Assembly (NCBI GenBank): GCA_034006965.1
Contig: JAVERU010000013.1
Span: 1 to 40,174, forward strand
Origin: Perlabentimonas sp034006965
GTDB taxonomy: Bacteria; Bacteroidota; Bacteroidia; Bacteroidales; Tenuifilaceae
Direction: 5' to 3'
DNA: 40,174 nt
This document shows positions 8,438-17,452 of the stretch, one piece after another (within the stretch, counting starts at the first letter, position 1; each line of letters starts with the position of its first letter). A program made the position numbers and the translations under genes. Under the pieces are notes generated by a model that worked only from the letters and a program-made list of their open reading frames with translations, ran no database searches and was not told the DNA's origin.

Positions 8438-8540
8438 TGTTTCGAATACACCCTAATTAACGTGCTTTTATTTTACGTTATTTCCAATGCACCCGAATTA
8501 TATGCAGTTTACATAAGTCTATTCGGTTGTATTCGAAACA
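8438..8540. repeat. 13-base inverted repeat in the ATPase-dnaG divergent region
   Basis: TGTTTCGAATACA at 8438-8450 is perfectly matched by TGTATTCGAAACA at 8528-8540, with 77 bases between. Each arm contains TTCGAA. It could be a pair of operator half-sites or the trace of an insertion. Both neighbouring genes point away from it. Confidence 0.5.
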
Positions 8541-8616
8541 GATTTAAACGATTTTATTCTATATCTTTTGTACCTTTACAGCTCGAACGAACTAACCTAC
8601 GCAAGTGTAATTCCCA

Positions 8617-10587
8617 ATGATTGACCAGCTTACAATAGATAGGATAATGGCCGCCGCCGATGTGGTGGAGGTGATAAAGGATTTTGTGTCGCTCAAGAAG
8701 CGGGGAGTCAATTACCTTGGGCATTGCCCATTTCATAACGAGAAAACCCCCTCGTTCTCGGTTAGCCCAGCAAAGGGAATATACAAATGCTTTGGCTGTG
8801 GTAAGGGCGGGAATGCCGTGAACTTTATTATGGAGCACGAGCAGATGACCTACGTGGAGGCGCTGAAGTTCCTAGCTAAAAAATACAATATTGAGGTTGA
8901 GGAGAAGGAGTTAACCCCCGAGGAGATAAAGCAACGTACCGAGCGCGACAGCCTGATGGTGGTTACCGCTTGGGCACAGCGTCACTTTACCGATAACCTG
9001 CATAAGCACAGCGAGGGTAAAAGCATTGGGTTAAGCTACTTCCGCGAGCGCGGATTTAGGGACGATATTATCGAAAAGTTTCAGCTGGGCTATAGCCTCG
9101 AGCAGCGCGATGCGCTAACCCAAGCCGCGCAGAAAAGCGGCTACAAGCAGGAGTATCTCACCAAAACGGGGCTAAGCATAGCCCGTAGCGATGGAACGGC
9201 CTTCGACCGTTTTTTTGGCAGGGTGATATTCCCCATTCACTCCATGAGCGGACGGGTGATTGCCTTTGGTGGTCGTATTATGAAGAGCGATGCCAAGGCG
9301 GCCAAATACCTCAACAGCCCCGAGAGCGACATCTACCACAAAAGCCATGTGCTTTACGGAATATTCTTTGCCAAGAAAGCCATAACGCAAAGCGATAAGT
9401 GCTTTCTGGTGGAGGGCTACACCGATGTTATCTCGCTACACCAGGCGGGTATTGAAAACGTGGTGGCCAGCTCGGGAACGGCCCTCACTCCCGATCAGAT
9501 TAGGCTTATCAAGCGATTCACACCGAACATTACCGTGCTGTACGATGGCGACCCAGCAGGGATAAAAGCCTCGCTTAGGGGTATCGACCTTATCCTGGAG
9601 GAAGGGCTAAACGTAAAGGTGGTGCTACTCCCCGAGGGTGAGGATCCCGACAGCTACGCCAAAAGCCATAGCGCAACGCAGGTGCTTGATTACATTGAGC
9701 AGAACGAGGCCGATTTTATCAACTTTAAGGCCAAGCTACTCCTCAACGAAGCCAAGAGCGATCCGGTGGAGCGAGCTAACCTTATCCGCGATATTGTTAA
9801 GTCTATTTCGGTTATCCCCGAGAACATCACCCGCTCGGTGTATATCAGGGAGTGTAGTAAGATTTTGGATATTGACGAGTCAATACTTTATGCCGAGGTG
9901 AGTAAGATAAGGCGGGGTAAGATGGAGAAAATATTGGGCAAAGCCCAATACTCAAATACGGATACACCCCCCGTGAAAGCGAAAGAAACGCCAGCCCTAC
10001 CCAGCTTTGTTGAAAATGTTTTTTGCGAAGAACAGGAAAAAGAGATTTTATACTACCTGCTAAAATTTGGGCAAAGTGTTTTCTTCGAGATTCCCTCACC
10101 TGAAGATGCTGAGGAAGACTCCCCTCCCCAACAAGTAACTGTGGGTCAACACATCATCTCTGAGATACTGAATGACAACCTTGAGTTTAAAAATCTAGTT
10201 TACAAAAAGGTTTTTGATGAGTACCAAAAGCTAATGGAGGATGGTAGAGATATAGATTATAGAACATTCACTAACCACCCCGATGCGGAAATTAGCCAGC
10301 TGGCTGTGAACCTGCTCACCACTCAGCATAAGCTTAGCAAGATATGGAGCAAGCATCAAGCCATGCCAGTTGAGGAGGAGGATGCTCTACATGAGTCGGT
10401 TCCTAAAGCGATCATGGTGTACAAGAGCAAGGTCATGCAAATGGTTTTGGGTAAGCTTCACGAGGAGCTTCGCAGCTTAAATCCAAAGGATCAGATTGAA
10501 GAGGTGAATCAGCTACTATTCAGGCTAAGAACCATAAACGAACTTAAAAACCATATATCCAAAGAGCTGGATCGCATTGTGTTGTAA
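8617..10587 (+). CDS. dnaG: DNA primase
   Basis: Makes RNA primers for the replication fork. At 656 residues it is of normal length. The N-terminal CHC2 zinc finger has C37, H40, C58 and C61 (CPFHNEKTPSF and CFGCGKGG). The primase core has YFRERGF and FGRVIFPI with AFGGRIM. The TOPRIM domain has catalytic E266 in FLVEGYTDVISL and the metal-binding D310/D312 in YDGDPAG. The C-terminal part (about 450-656) is the less conserved helicase-binding region, longer and more acidic than in E. coli. It is a stand-alone gene here, without the rpsU-rpoD neighbours of proteobacteria. TACCTTTA at 8571-8578 is a near-match to a -7 element. Confidence 0.96.
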   Translation: MIDQLTIDRIMAAADVVEVIKDFVSLKKRGVNYLGHCPFHNEKTPSFSVSPAKGIYKCFGCGKGGNAVNFIMEHEQMTYVEALKFLAKKYNIEVEEKELTPEEIKQRTERDSLMVVTAWAQRHFTDNLHKHSEGKSIGLSYFRERGFRDDIIEKFQLGYSLEQRDALTQAAQKSGYKQEYLTKTGLSIARSDGTAFDRFFGRVIFPIHSMSGRVIAFGGRIMKSDAKAAKYLNSPESDIYHKSHVLYGIFFAKKAITQSDKCFLVEGYTDVISLHQAGIENVVASSGTALTPDQIRLIKRFTPNITVLYDGDPAGIKASLRGIDLILEEGLNVKVVLLPEGEDPDSYAKSHSATQVLDYIEQNEADFINFKAKLLLNEAKSDPVERANLIRDIVKSISVIPENITRSVYIRECSKILDIDESILYAEVSKIRRGKMEKILGKAQYSNTDTPPVKAKETPALPSFVENVFCEEQEKEILYYLLKFGQSVFFEIPSPEDAEEDSPPQQVTVGQHIISEILNDNLEFKNLVYKKVFDEYQKLMEDGRDIDYRTFTNHPDAEISQLAVNLLTTQHKLSKIWSKHQAMPVEEEDALHESVPKAIMVYKSKVMQMVLGKLHEELRSLNPKDQIEEVNQLLFRLRTINELKNHISKELDRIVL

Positions 10588-10708
10588 AGGCGCATTCAAA
10601 TAGCTGCTGGATCTAAGTCCAAACAGATTAAACCCTCATACTACATGTTGAGCTGCGCTGCGTTAAAAAAATATATTAGTCTTTACTAGGCATACAACTA
10701 AGTTTTTT

Positions 10709-10727
10709 CATAAATTAGCACGAATTT
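10709..10727. repeat. Second copy of the AAATTAGCAC-type repeat
   Basis: CATAAATTAGCACGAATTT at 10709-10727 shares its first 13 bases exactly, and AATT after one changed base, with 39715-39732 next to the GxxExxY gene. It lies about 40 bases before the lipoprotein gene. It looks like a solo copy of a dispersed repeat. Confidence 0.4.
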
Positions 10728-10767
10728 AACTAACCTGAAATTTGTAACTAAAAAAAACCATAGAAGC

Positions 10768-11601
10768 ATGAAAACAATGTTTAGCGAATCACTCTTAACA
10801 AAAACTTTGGCCTCCCTGCTAGGTGTAGCCGTGGTAATTGTAATGGTTAGCTGCGGAGGAGGTGCCAAGCAGGCCGAAACCGATAAGGCAGTTGAATCGA
10901 AGGAGGAAGCTTTTAAAAGTGTAACCAAGTACCCAATACCCACAGCTTTCGAAGTGATTAATCTCCTCAACAAAGCCGGAGCAAGCTATATCCTTAGCCT
11001 AAATAACCCTGTTGAGAATGTTGACAAGTATTTTACCGAGAAGAGCAAGGCCCTTAACCTTGGTGTTTACGGCGCCGACCTTAGCTACGCCAGCACATAC
11101 CAAATGAAGCAGGAGACAATGAACTACCTTAATGTGTCCAAAAAGCTAATTGAGGACCTTCAGATAACATCAGCTTTCAATAAAGATTTTGCCGATAGGG
11201 TTGAGAGCAACTTGGACAACAAGGACGAGCTTATACAGATTATCACCGACTCGTTCTACGATACCTATGAGTTCCTCATGAACGAAGGGAAGGATAACAT
11301 CTCACTTTTAGTGATGACAGGTAGTTGGATCGAAGGCCTATACATCACCACCCAAATTGCTTTGGTTAGCCAAAACAATGAGGATATTCTAAAAATTATT
11401 GCCAACCAAAAGGATCCAATTACCAAGCTCTTTGAGCTGATGGAACCCTTTGCCGACGATGCTGCAGTTGCTGAGGTTAAGGAAATGCTTAAGCCCATAA
11501 AATCGATGTTTGATAAGGTTGAAGGAGAAGAAATTACTCCAGAGCAATTCGATAAAATTGAGAAAGAGATTAGCAAAGTTCGTACTTCGATAATAGGCTA
11601 G
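10768..11601 (+). CDS. Lipoprotein of unknown function
   Basis: A 277-residue predicted lipoprotein that I do not recognise as a named family. After an unusually long n-region (SESLLTKTLASLL) the hydrophobic stretch ends in VIVMVSCGGG, with C29 as the lipidation site; the glycines after it are common in exported Bacteroidota lipoproteins. The mature part is almost entirely helical and acidic. It contains NLLNKAGASYILSLNNPVEN, a central TDSFYDTYEFLMNEGKDNIS and a charged C-terminal helix, EQFDKIEKEISKVRTSI. No catalytic motif is visible. The gene stands alone between dnaG and a strong terminator at 11614-11653. Confidence 0.75.
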   Translation: MKTMFSESLLTKTLASLLGVAVVIVMVSCGGGAKQAETDKAVESKEEAFKSVTKYPIPTAFEVINLLNKAGASYILSLNNPVENVDKYFTEKSKALNLGVYGADLSYASTYQMKQETMNYLNVSKKLIEDLQITSAFNKDFADRVESNLDNKDELIQIITDSFYDTYEFLMNEGKDNISLLVMTGSWIEGLYITTQIALVSQNNEDILKIIANQKDPITKLFELMEPFADDAAVAEVKEMLKPIKSMFDKVEGEEITPEQFDKIEKEISKVRTSIIG

Positions 11602-11613
11602 CGTTGCCTAATA

Positions 11614-11653
11614 CACACAAAAAAAGCCTGCAAAAGCAGGCTTTTTTTGTGTG
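11614..11653. terminator. Strong bidirectional rho-independent terminator
   Basis: An 18-base perfect stem (arms 11614-11631 and 11636-11653) with an AAAA loop. The GC-rich tip GCCTGC is flanked by A7 on one side and T7 on the other. It ends the lipoprotein transcript and would work in either direction. Confidence 0.92.
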
Positions 11654-11930
11654 AAGGAAAAACAAAACTAAGATTTAGTAATTTATGCATAATTATGGTG
11701 TGCAGCATACTGTAATTTTGGATGTCTTTATAACCTGTAACCCGAAACCAACTCTTTTGAATTCGGTAATAAGCGAATCAATTCTAAATGTGCTAACCCA
11801 ACTTTTCGCCCTAACTGCCAATGCCACAGGCACCGCCTAGCAGGGCCGAATGCACGTGCAAGCATTGCTAAAGGAGCAGCTTAACGCTTGGCTTGAGGTG
11901 AGAGGAGATTGTTGAAAAAATGGTTGACCC
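11654..11930. other. Gene-free stretch with a possible decayed coding fragment
   Basis: No intact gene is visible in these 277 bases. On the plus strand, about 11791-11914, one frame reads VLTQLFALTANATGTA, a stop, then QGRMHVQALLKEQLNAWLEV and another stop. This looks like coding sequence but matches nothing I can name. It may be a gene relic or chance. Confidence 0.25.
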
Positions 11931-11979
11931 ACCAGATTAAAAGGGGCTACCTCGCCGAGGCAGCCCCTTTTAATCTGGT
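11931..11979 (-). terminator. Very long near-perfect hairpin after the Oar-like receptor gene
   Basis: ACCAGATTAAAAGGGGCT at 11931-11948 pairs perfectly with 11962-11979. Inside the loop CCTCG/CGAGG (11950-11954, 11956-11960) extends the stem after one mismatch, leaving a single-base apex. It lies 56 bases after the receptor stop on the minus strand and contains a T4 run in either direction. It probably ends that transcript. Confidence 0.7.
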
Positions 11980-12035
11980 ATGAACTAAATAACTACAAGT
12001 TTATCGAGCAAAATGTTTGCGTTAGCAAGATCAGA

Positions 12036-15000
12036 TTAGAAGATATATCTAGCCCCAATTTGTAGTCGCCAAACCTGATTGTAATTATAATTTGTTGAGT
12101 AGGTCTCTTTTAGGTAATTACCATCAGCATCTTTAACCATCGAGAAACTTGGTGTTCTGTCAGCATCCATACCTTCGTATGTAAGAATTTGACCATTATT
12201 ACTCGATGACATGGTTTGGAATACACCCCATTCGCTATTAATTAGGTTCCCGAAGTTTACAAAATCCAGAGTAAACTGAAGGGTATTCTTCCTTCCGCTA
12301 ATATTTACGCTAAAGTCTTGAGTAAAGCGCAAATCGAAGCGGTGAACCCAAGGTGCTCTTGCTGCATAGGCTTCGGCATACTCTCCTTTGTGCTTACGCA
12401 AATAATTATCCTGCTCTACGAAAGCAAAGAATGCATCCTCATCAGCGGCGCTAACGAAATTGATCTCCCCCTTCTTCTTGGGAATGTAGATTAAATCTGT
12501 AGCAATACCATCGCCATTCATATCATTTGTGTAGGTAAAGCTGTTCCCGTAGGGAGAGAATCCGGAGTAAAACAGGTTAATTGTAGTGGCCATATGATCC
12601 TTTGCATATGGAATTCGGTATGATGCAGATGCAATAACCTTTGAGGGGACAACAAACTGTGAGCGCTGAACGGTAGGAAGGTGTGGACCATCTATTTGAA
12701 GAAGCCCGGTGTACGCAGAGGCGGCGTTGCTACCTGGCATCCCTGAAATCTCCTTTGATTCGGTGTAAGTGAAGGCTGCCATCAGGTTAAGGTTATCAAT
12801 GGGCTCAGCAAATACAGAAATGTTACCAATTGCTCCCCATCCCTCGCTATTGTTCGATAGGACATATGCATTCCTGGAGGTATATGTGATATCATCCGAT
12901 GCTGGGTATATATACCTATCGTCAGGGCCATTGAAGCGTTCCCACGTATTGTCGGGTTGCATAAGGTTGTAGTTCTTAAGCATAACCCCGTTTAGGGTTT
13001 TAGTGTATATACCTTCAACCATTACAGATAGCGGAAAAGATGTGGGTGCTTCGTACTCAAATGCCAATGATGTTTTCCAAACCTGAGGCATCTTGAAATC
13101 GGGGTCTATTCCATTTACATCACGAGGCAAAAGTCCGTCCTCTGGAGTAATTGTGTTAGGCAATCCTAATAACTCGATCATTTCGCTAACGTTTGTAATC
13201 ATTGGCCCCGCCAGCAATGCCAGATTGGGGTCAGCGCTTGTAACGTTTCCATCAGCGTCATACCTTGTTACTGCAGCATAGCTACCCTGAACCATTCCGG
13301 AGTTGGTGGGCATGTTGGTAAAGAACACCAAGGGCAATCTGCCTGCAAACAAACCTGTTCCACCCCGTAGCTTCATGGCTTGATTACCCATTACATCCCA
13401 AGTAAAGCCAACCCGGGGAGAAACCTGAATTTTGGCTGTAGGCCACTCCCCAGTATCAATCTTCTTTCCTCCATAATCTAGCTCATAAATGGCGTTATTG
13501 CGGATGATGTTATCTACATACCTTAGATAATCGGCACGTATCCCCGCAGTAAGTTTAAAGTTAGCGTTTATAGTCCACTCATCCTGAGCATAAATACCCA
13601 CCTGATTAAAGGCAACCTCGGCCGAAGGGTTCTCCTCACCATCATAACCATACGTAAGGGCAAAGTCTCTTGGAGCGGCCTGATTCAAGAAGTCATCGAT
13701 ACTAGCATAGCGGTAGTAGCCTGTTCCGTTACGCATGTATGAGTTGTTTGCCATTTGGTACTCGAAGCTGGCACCTAAAGTAATTTTATGATTATTCAGA
13801 AAGATGTTTACATTATCAACAACGTTGAAGATGTTGTTGTTAACCCCATTATTCCATGTGAAAAGTTCGTATCCAGCCGAGATGTATGGTTCAAGTATCT
13901 GAGAATCATCTCCTCTAACACCGTACATAATGTCGATAAATGGGAATGGATCGGAGTTAGACCCACGCACATCATTAATCTTGGTGTAGGTTACCAAAAA
14001 CTGGTTAGATATATTATTAGAGAAACGGCTATTAAGATCGAGCGAGAAGGAGTTCACAATATTATCCATGGAGTAAATGGAATTTGAGAAAGCCATGGAG
14101 TACTGAGAAATACGATCCATGGCCCTATTACGGAAGCCAGCATCGGTTGAATTGCCATTGGTTGGGTTCCATGACTGGTTCTTGGTGTAGTTATACCTTA
14201 AGCTCAACTTGTTTGCCGTGTTAATGTTCCAGTCGATACGAGCCAAAAGTTTTCTGTTGCTTATATCAGCAGGGTAATCTCTGTATGAGCCAGGATCGTA
14301 GCCATAATTATCTATCAGATGTTGCCTTACCCTTTGCATATCAGCAACACTTGCACGAGATAGCATGAGGTCAGTGTTGGCAACACCATCCTCAGATGGT
14401 CTCCAGGTTACAACCTGCTCTGGTTGCAACTCGTATTCACCATTCACAAAAAAGAATAATTTGTTTTCAATAATTGGCCCGCCTAAGGTTACACCGTATA
14501 TTTTTTTCGATTCTTCATCGCGATCGCCAAAATCTACATCACCAATATTGTTGCCCCTCATATTCTGATTGGTAAAGTAGTTGTATACCGAACCGGTGAA
14601 CCGGTTGGTACCCGATTTAGTAATGGCGTTGATTCCTCCGCCAATAAAGTTGGTCTGACGAACATCGAATGGTGATACAACAACCTGAATCTCCTCGATG
14701 GCATCCAGTGAAATGGGGTTACCACCACCAGGCAGGTTTGAGCTCAAGCCGAAGTTATTATTGAAGTTGGCTCCATCGATAGTAAAGTTGGTCGATCGAC
14801 CATCGCCACCAGCAAAGCCCATCCCGTTAGCATATGGTGAGAGCCGGGCAATATCCTGAACGCTCCTGCTTATGGTTGGCATCTCCTTTAGCTGCTGATT
14901 AGAGATGTTGGTGCTTGCACCTGTTTTGTCTGTCTGGAAAGCAGATGATTTTCGGCCAATTACTAATATCTCACCAAGCTCCAGCACCCCCTCGGAAAGG

Positions 15001-15320
15001 ACTACATCCAAGGTGAACGTTTGCCCCAGAAACAGGCTAATCTCCGAAAAAACTTCCTTTGAGTACCCAATAAATGAAACTTCCACTGTGTAAGGGCCGC
15101 CCGGGCGCATACCCTGCAGGTTAAAACGCCCCTCGGGGTTGGTGGTAGCGCCATACTGTGTGCCAGATGGTTCGTGCACCGCAACAATGGTTGCACCAGG
15201 AAGTGGGTCGTTGTTGATATCAAGCACACGACCATTCATGCCTGAGGTGGTAACCTGCGCAAAACCCAGCAGGCTCACCGCTGAAAACAGCATCGATAAA
15301 ATTAATCTCCTCATTTTCAT
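12036..15320 (-). CDS. TonB-dependent receptor, Oar-like, with carboxypeptidase-regulatory N-terminus
   Basis: An outer-membrane receptor of 1094 residues from the chosen start. The frame opens further upstream at 15371, but the ATG at 15318-15320 (MKMRRLILSMLFSAV, signal peptide ending GFAQ) fits better; another ATG lies at 15314. Next come a CarboxypepD_reg-like domain (GMNGRVLDINNDPLPGATI to VEVSFIGY) and a plug with STNFTIDGANFNNNFG and AITKSGTNRFTGSVYNYF, characteristic of Oar/OmpA-related receptors. The long barrel ends in the outer-membrane signature LQIGARYIF. Substrate is unknown. No SusD gene is adjacent, so it is not a classical glycan-utilisation pair. Flanking terminators (15453-15490 and 11931-11979) make it a single-gene unit. 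Confidence 0.9.
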   Translation of the reverse strand: MKMRRLILSMLFSAVSLLGFAQVTTSGMNGRVLDINNDPLPGATIVAVHEPSGTQYGATTNPEGRFNLQGMRPGGPYTVEVSFIGYSKEVFSEISLFLGQTFTLDVVLSEGVLELGEILVIGRKSSAFQTDKTGASTNISNQQLKEMPTISRSVQDIARLSPYANGMGFAGGDGRSTNFTIDGANFNNNFGLSSNLPGGGNPISLDAIEEIQVVVSPFDVRQTNFIGGGINAITKSGTNRFTGSVYNYFTNQNMRGNNIGDVDFGDRDEESKKIYGVTLGGPIIENKLFFFVNGEYELQPEQVVTWRPSEDGVANTDLMLSRASVADMQRVRQHLIDNYGYDPGSYRDYPADISNRKLLARIDWNINTANKLSLRYNYTKNQSWNPTNGNSTDAGFRNRAMDRISQYSMAFSNSIYSMDNIVNSFSLDLNSRFSNNISNQFLVTYTKINDVRGSNSDPFPFIDIMYGVRGDDSQILEPYISAGYELFTWNNGVNNNIFNVVDNVNIFLNNHKITLGASFEYQMANNSYMRNGTGYYRYASIDDFLNQAAPRDFALTYGYDGEENPSAEVAFNQVGIYAQDEWTINANFKLTAGIRADYLRYVDNIIRNNAIYELDYGGKKIDTGEWPTAKIQVSPRVGFTWDVMGNQAMKLRGGTGLFAGRLPLVFFTNMPTNSGMVQGSYAAVTRYDADGNVTSADPNLALLAGPMITNVSEMIELLGLPNTITPEDGLLPRDVNGIDPDFKMPQVWKTSLAFEYEAPTSFPLSVMVEGIYTKTLNGVMLKNYNLMQPDNTWERFNGPDDRYIYPASDDITYTSRNAYVLSNNSEGWGAIGNISVFAEPIDNLNLMAAFTYTESKEISGMPGSNAASAYTGLLQIDGPHLPTVQRSQFVVPSKVIASASYRIPYAKDHMATTINLFYSGFSPYGNSFTYTNDMNGDGIATDLIYIPKKKGEINFVSAADEDAFFAFVEQDNYLRKHKGEYAEAYAARAPWVHRFDLRFTQDFSVNISGRKNTLQFTLDFVNFGNLINSEWGVFQTMSSSNNGQILTYEGMDADRTPSFSMVKDADGNYLKETYSTNYNYNQVWRLQIGARYIF

Positions 15321-15452
15321 AGATTTTATGGTTAGTTTAAAGTTTAATCTTTGCCTGTAAATATACGGCAACTTCCCATTGCCACCATTTACAAAAGATT
15401 AACAAATTGTTAACAACTAAGCAAGCACGCGCTGTGTGATTACGCATAAGAC

Positions 15453-15490
15453 AAAAAAACCTGCGTGGCCAAGGCCATGCAGGTTTTTTT
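15453..15490. terminator. Bidirectional terminator after the lipoprotein gene
   Basis: An 18-base imperfect stem (15453-15470 with 15473-15490; one mismatch) has a GC-rich core CCTGCGTGGCC, A7 on one side and T7 on the other. It is 16 bases past the minus-strand lipoprotein stop and separates that operon from the next receptor gene. Confidence 0.9.
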
Positions 15491-15506
15491 ATGAGGTCGA
15501 AATAAG

Positions 15507-17438
15507 CTATTCTACCACCTCATCCGAGATGTATTCGAATTGCGGGGGGGTATCGCCCGAAGCAGCAGCAATACATTTAAATGTGTACATGCGCAAACCA
15601 TCATCCGCTGAACTAGTACCATTTGCATAGTAAATATTTGTGGTAATATTGTAGAAAACCTCAACACCACTTACAGTTGGCACCGCATCGGGGAAACGTA
15701 GCTGGGTAAATATCTCCATACCCTCCTTCAAGCGCTCGTACAGAAGTTCTACCTTCTCTTCTGGAGTTTCCAGTGCGCTTAGCTCAGTGTCTAACTCAGC
15801 ATAGCTATCTCGGTAGGTAAGTCTAAAGCTCACATTACCATAGTAGCTTGCAAAACCATAGTAGAACTCGGCCGTTTTGTAGCTATCCAAATACCCTGGG
15901 TTGATGTTATCCCTCACGTAATCAACCACAAGCTGATAGTCGGGTTTTTCCATCACATAATCTACCGTAGGATCGAACAACCAACCTGCTTCATAAACCT
16001 TGAACTGTGCGGTAACATCCTCAATGAAATCTTCAGCTACCCATTGCCCCCCAACAAATGTGTACTCAGTGGCCCCAGAGTAGGTAACGGTACTACTGGT
16101 TCTGTATACCACAGTTTTAACATCTCCGGCTTGAGCGTAAGGAAACTTGTTAAGCAAGAAGGTTGGGATATACTTAGGTGCATCTGACGAGGAGAAATAT
16201 TCCTTGCCCATGGCTGCGTAGTCGGCCAGCTGAAGCGCAACAAACTTTTTGCTATCGGCTGGTCTCCAAGTAGTGCCGTCGTAATTATAAACTACATATT
16301 GTTTTTCACCTGTTGGCAACGAAGATATAATTATGTTGTCAATCTGATAGGTTGTGGTTTTCAAAGGGTCTTCTCCTCTGTCGTCTGCCGAGCGACCATC
16401 GCCGTCGTACTTAAAGGCTATGTGAACCTTTTTACCCTCGTAGTTGCTCATATCTGCAACCCCAGCATTTCCCCAGGGAGAATAGCCTCCAGCAAACTCG
16501 GGCAGGGTAAAGTTAGAAGTAAGATTTGTCCATGTAGCTTCCTCAATACCACTCTCTGTACCATCAAAATCATCCGAGATTAATACGGATAGGCAATTCG
16601 CATTCCAATAACCAACAACAACATCAAATGTAAACTTTGCACCAGAGGCATCTGTCAAATCAATCTCTGGTGAGATGAGGTATGCCTCATTAATTGCTCC
16701 TGAGTTATGCGATGATGCTTGTGCAAAATTGTTGCCGCTAAAAACTCTACATTGCCAATCGAGCGCCCCTTTAAGGTCTACAGTCATCCAACCCTCCTCG
16801 CTAATGGGCACGTAGGGCGATGATGATGATACTGAGTGACCGGTCCAGTCTTGCTTGTAAAACTCCTGTCCCACAGGATCCTCTTCGTCAATGTAGTCAT
16901 ACTGAACGAACTTATACTCACCATCAGCTGCATTGGGGAATTTTGATTTAAGAACTAGGGGAAGCTTCTCGGCAGGAGTATGCTTGCGAGTGAGCGCCTC
17001 TAGGTATTCTGTTTGGCTACCCCAAGCCACCATGTAGTCTTCGGCATTAAGAATGTTGATTGTTCTTAGCTGACTAAAATAATCGGGTTTGTCGTTGCCA
17101 AAGGCGTAGGTTACCATTGCTGCTGTTCCCACATCGCCATAAGGAAAAAGGGACTTGAGCAAATATGGAACGTAGTTCCCAGCGGGAACGTTCTCGGTAA
17201 AATACATGTTATCGGCTATCGACTTGGCCTTGGCGCTATCCTCCTTGGTTTCGGCTTTAGCAAGAGCCAACTTGCTAATATCTGAGTAGTTTGCCTCGGT
17301 TAGCGTGTAATAATAGGTAACCAGATTCTTGGGCGTGGTCAAATCTTCGAGCCCCTCAAACTGGTCGTTAAAGTCGGTACAGCTAAACTGCAAAAGGGCT
17401 AAAGCTAAACCAGCTAGTAATATATTTCGTTTTTTCAT
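15507..17438 (-). CDS. Surface lipoprotein with choice-of-anchor-J / DUF5017-like domain
   Basis: A 643-residue lipoprotein encoded 14 bases after the TonB-dependent receptor gene on the same strand, so the two form an operon. The signal peptide MKKRNILLAGLALALLQFSC has lipobox FSC with C20, followed by TDFND, a typical Bacteroidota surface-lipoprotein start. The central region (about residues 205-375) has EGWMTVDLKGALDWQCRVF, NEAYLISPEIDLTDASGAKF and TYQIDNIIISS, which fit the jelly-roll choice-of-anchor-J/DUF5017 type. Flanking regions contain repeated phrases such as YVPYLLKSLFPYGD, LVLKSKFPNAADGEYKFV and IPTFLLNKFPYAQAGDVKTV, indicating about three divergent copies of an internal module. 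A role as ligand-binding partner of the receptor is inferred from gene pairing. Confidence 0.78.
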   Translation of the reverse strand: MKKRNILLAGLALALLQFSCTDFNDQFEGLEDLTTPKNLVTYYYTLTEANYSDISKLALAKAETKEDSAKAKSIADNMYFTENVPAGNYVPYLLKSLFPYGDVGTAAMVTYAFGNDKPDYFSQLRTINILNAEDYMVAWGSQTEYLEALTRKHTPAEKLPLVLKSKFPNAADGEYKFVQYDYIDEEDPVGQEFYKQDWTGHSVSSSSPYVPISEEGWMTVDLKGALDWQCRVFSGNNFAQASSHNSGAINEAYLISPEIDLTDASGAKFTFDVVVGYWNANCLSVLISDDFDGTESGIEEATWTNLTSNFTLPEFAGGYSPWGNAGVADMSNYEGKKVHIAFKYDGDGRSADDRGEDPLKTTTYQIDNIIISSLPTGEKQYVVYNYDGTTWRPADSKKFVALQLADYAAMGKEYFSSSDAPKYIPTFLLNKFPYAQAGDVKTVVYRTSSTVTYSGATEYTFVGGQWVAEDFIEDVTAQFKVYEAGWLFDPTVDYVMEKPDYQLVVDYVRDNINPGYLDSYKTAEFYYGFASYYGNVSFRLTYRDSYAELDTELSALETPEEKVELLYERLKEGMEIFTQLRFPDAVPTVSGVEVFYNITTNIYYANGTSSADDGLRMYTFKCIAAASGDTPPQFEYISDEVVE

Positions 17439-17452
17439 AATCAGTCTGGTGT

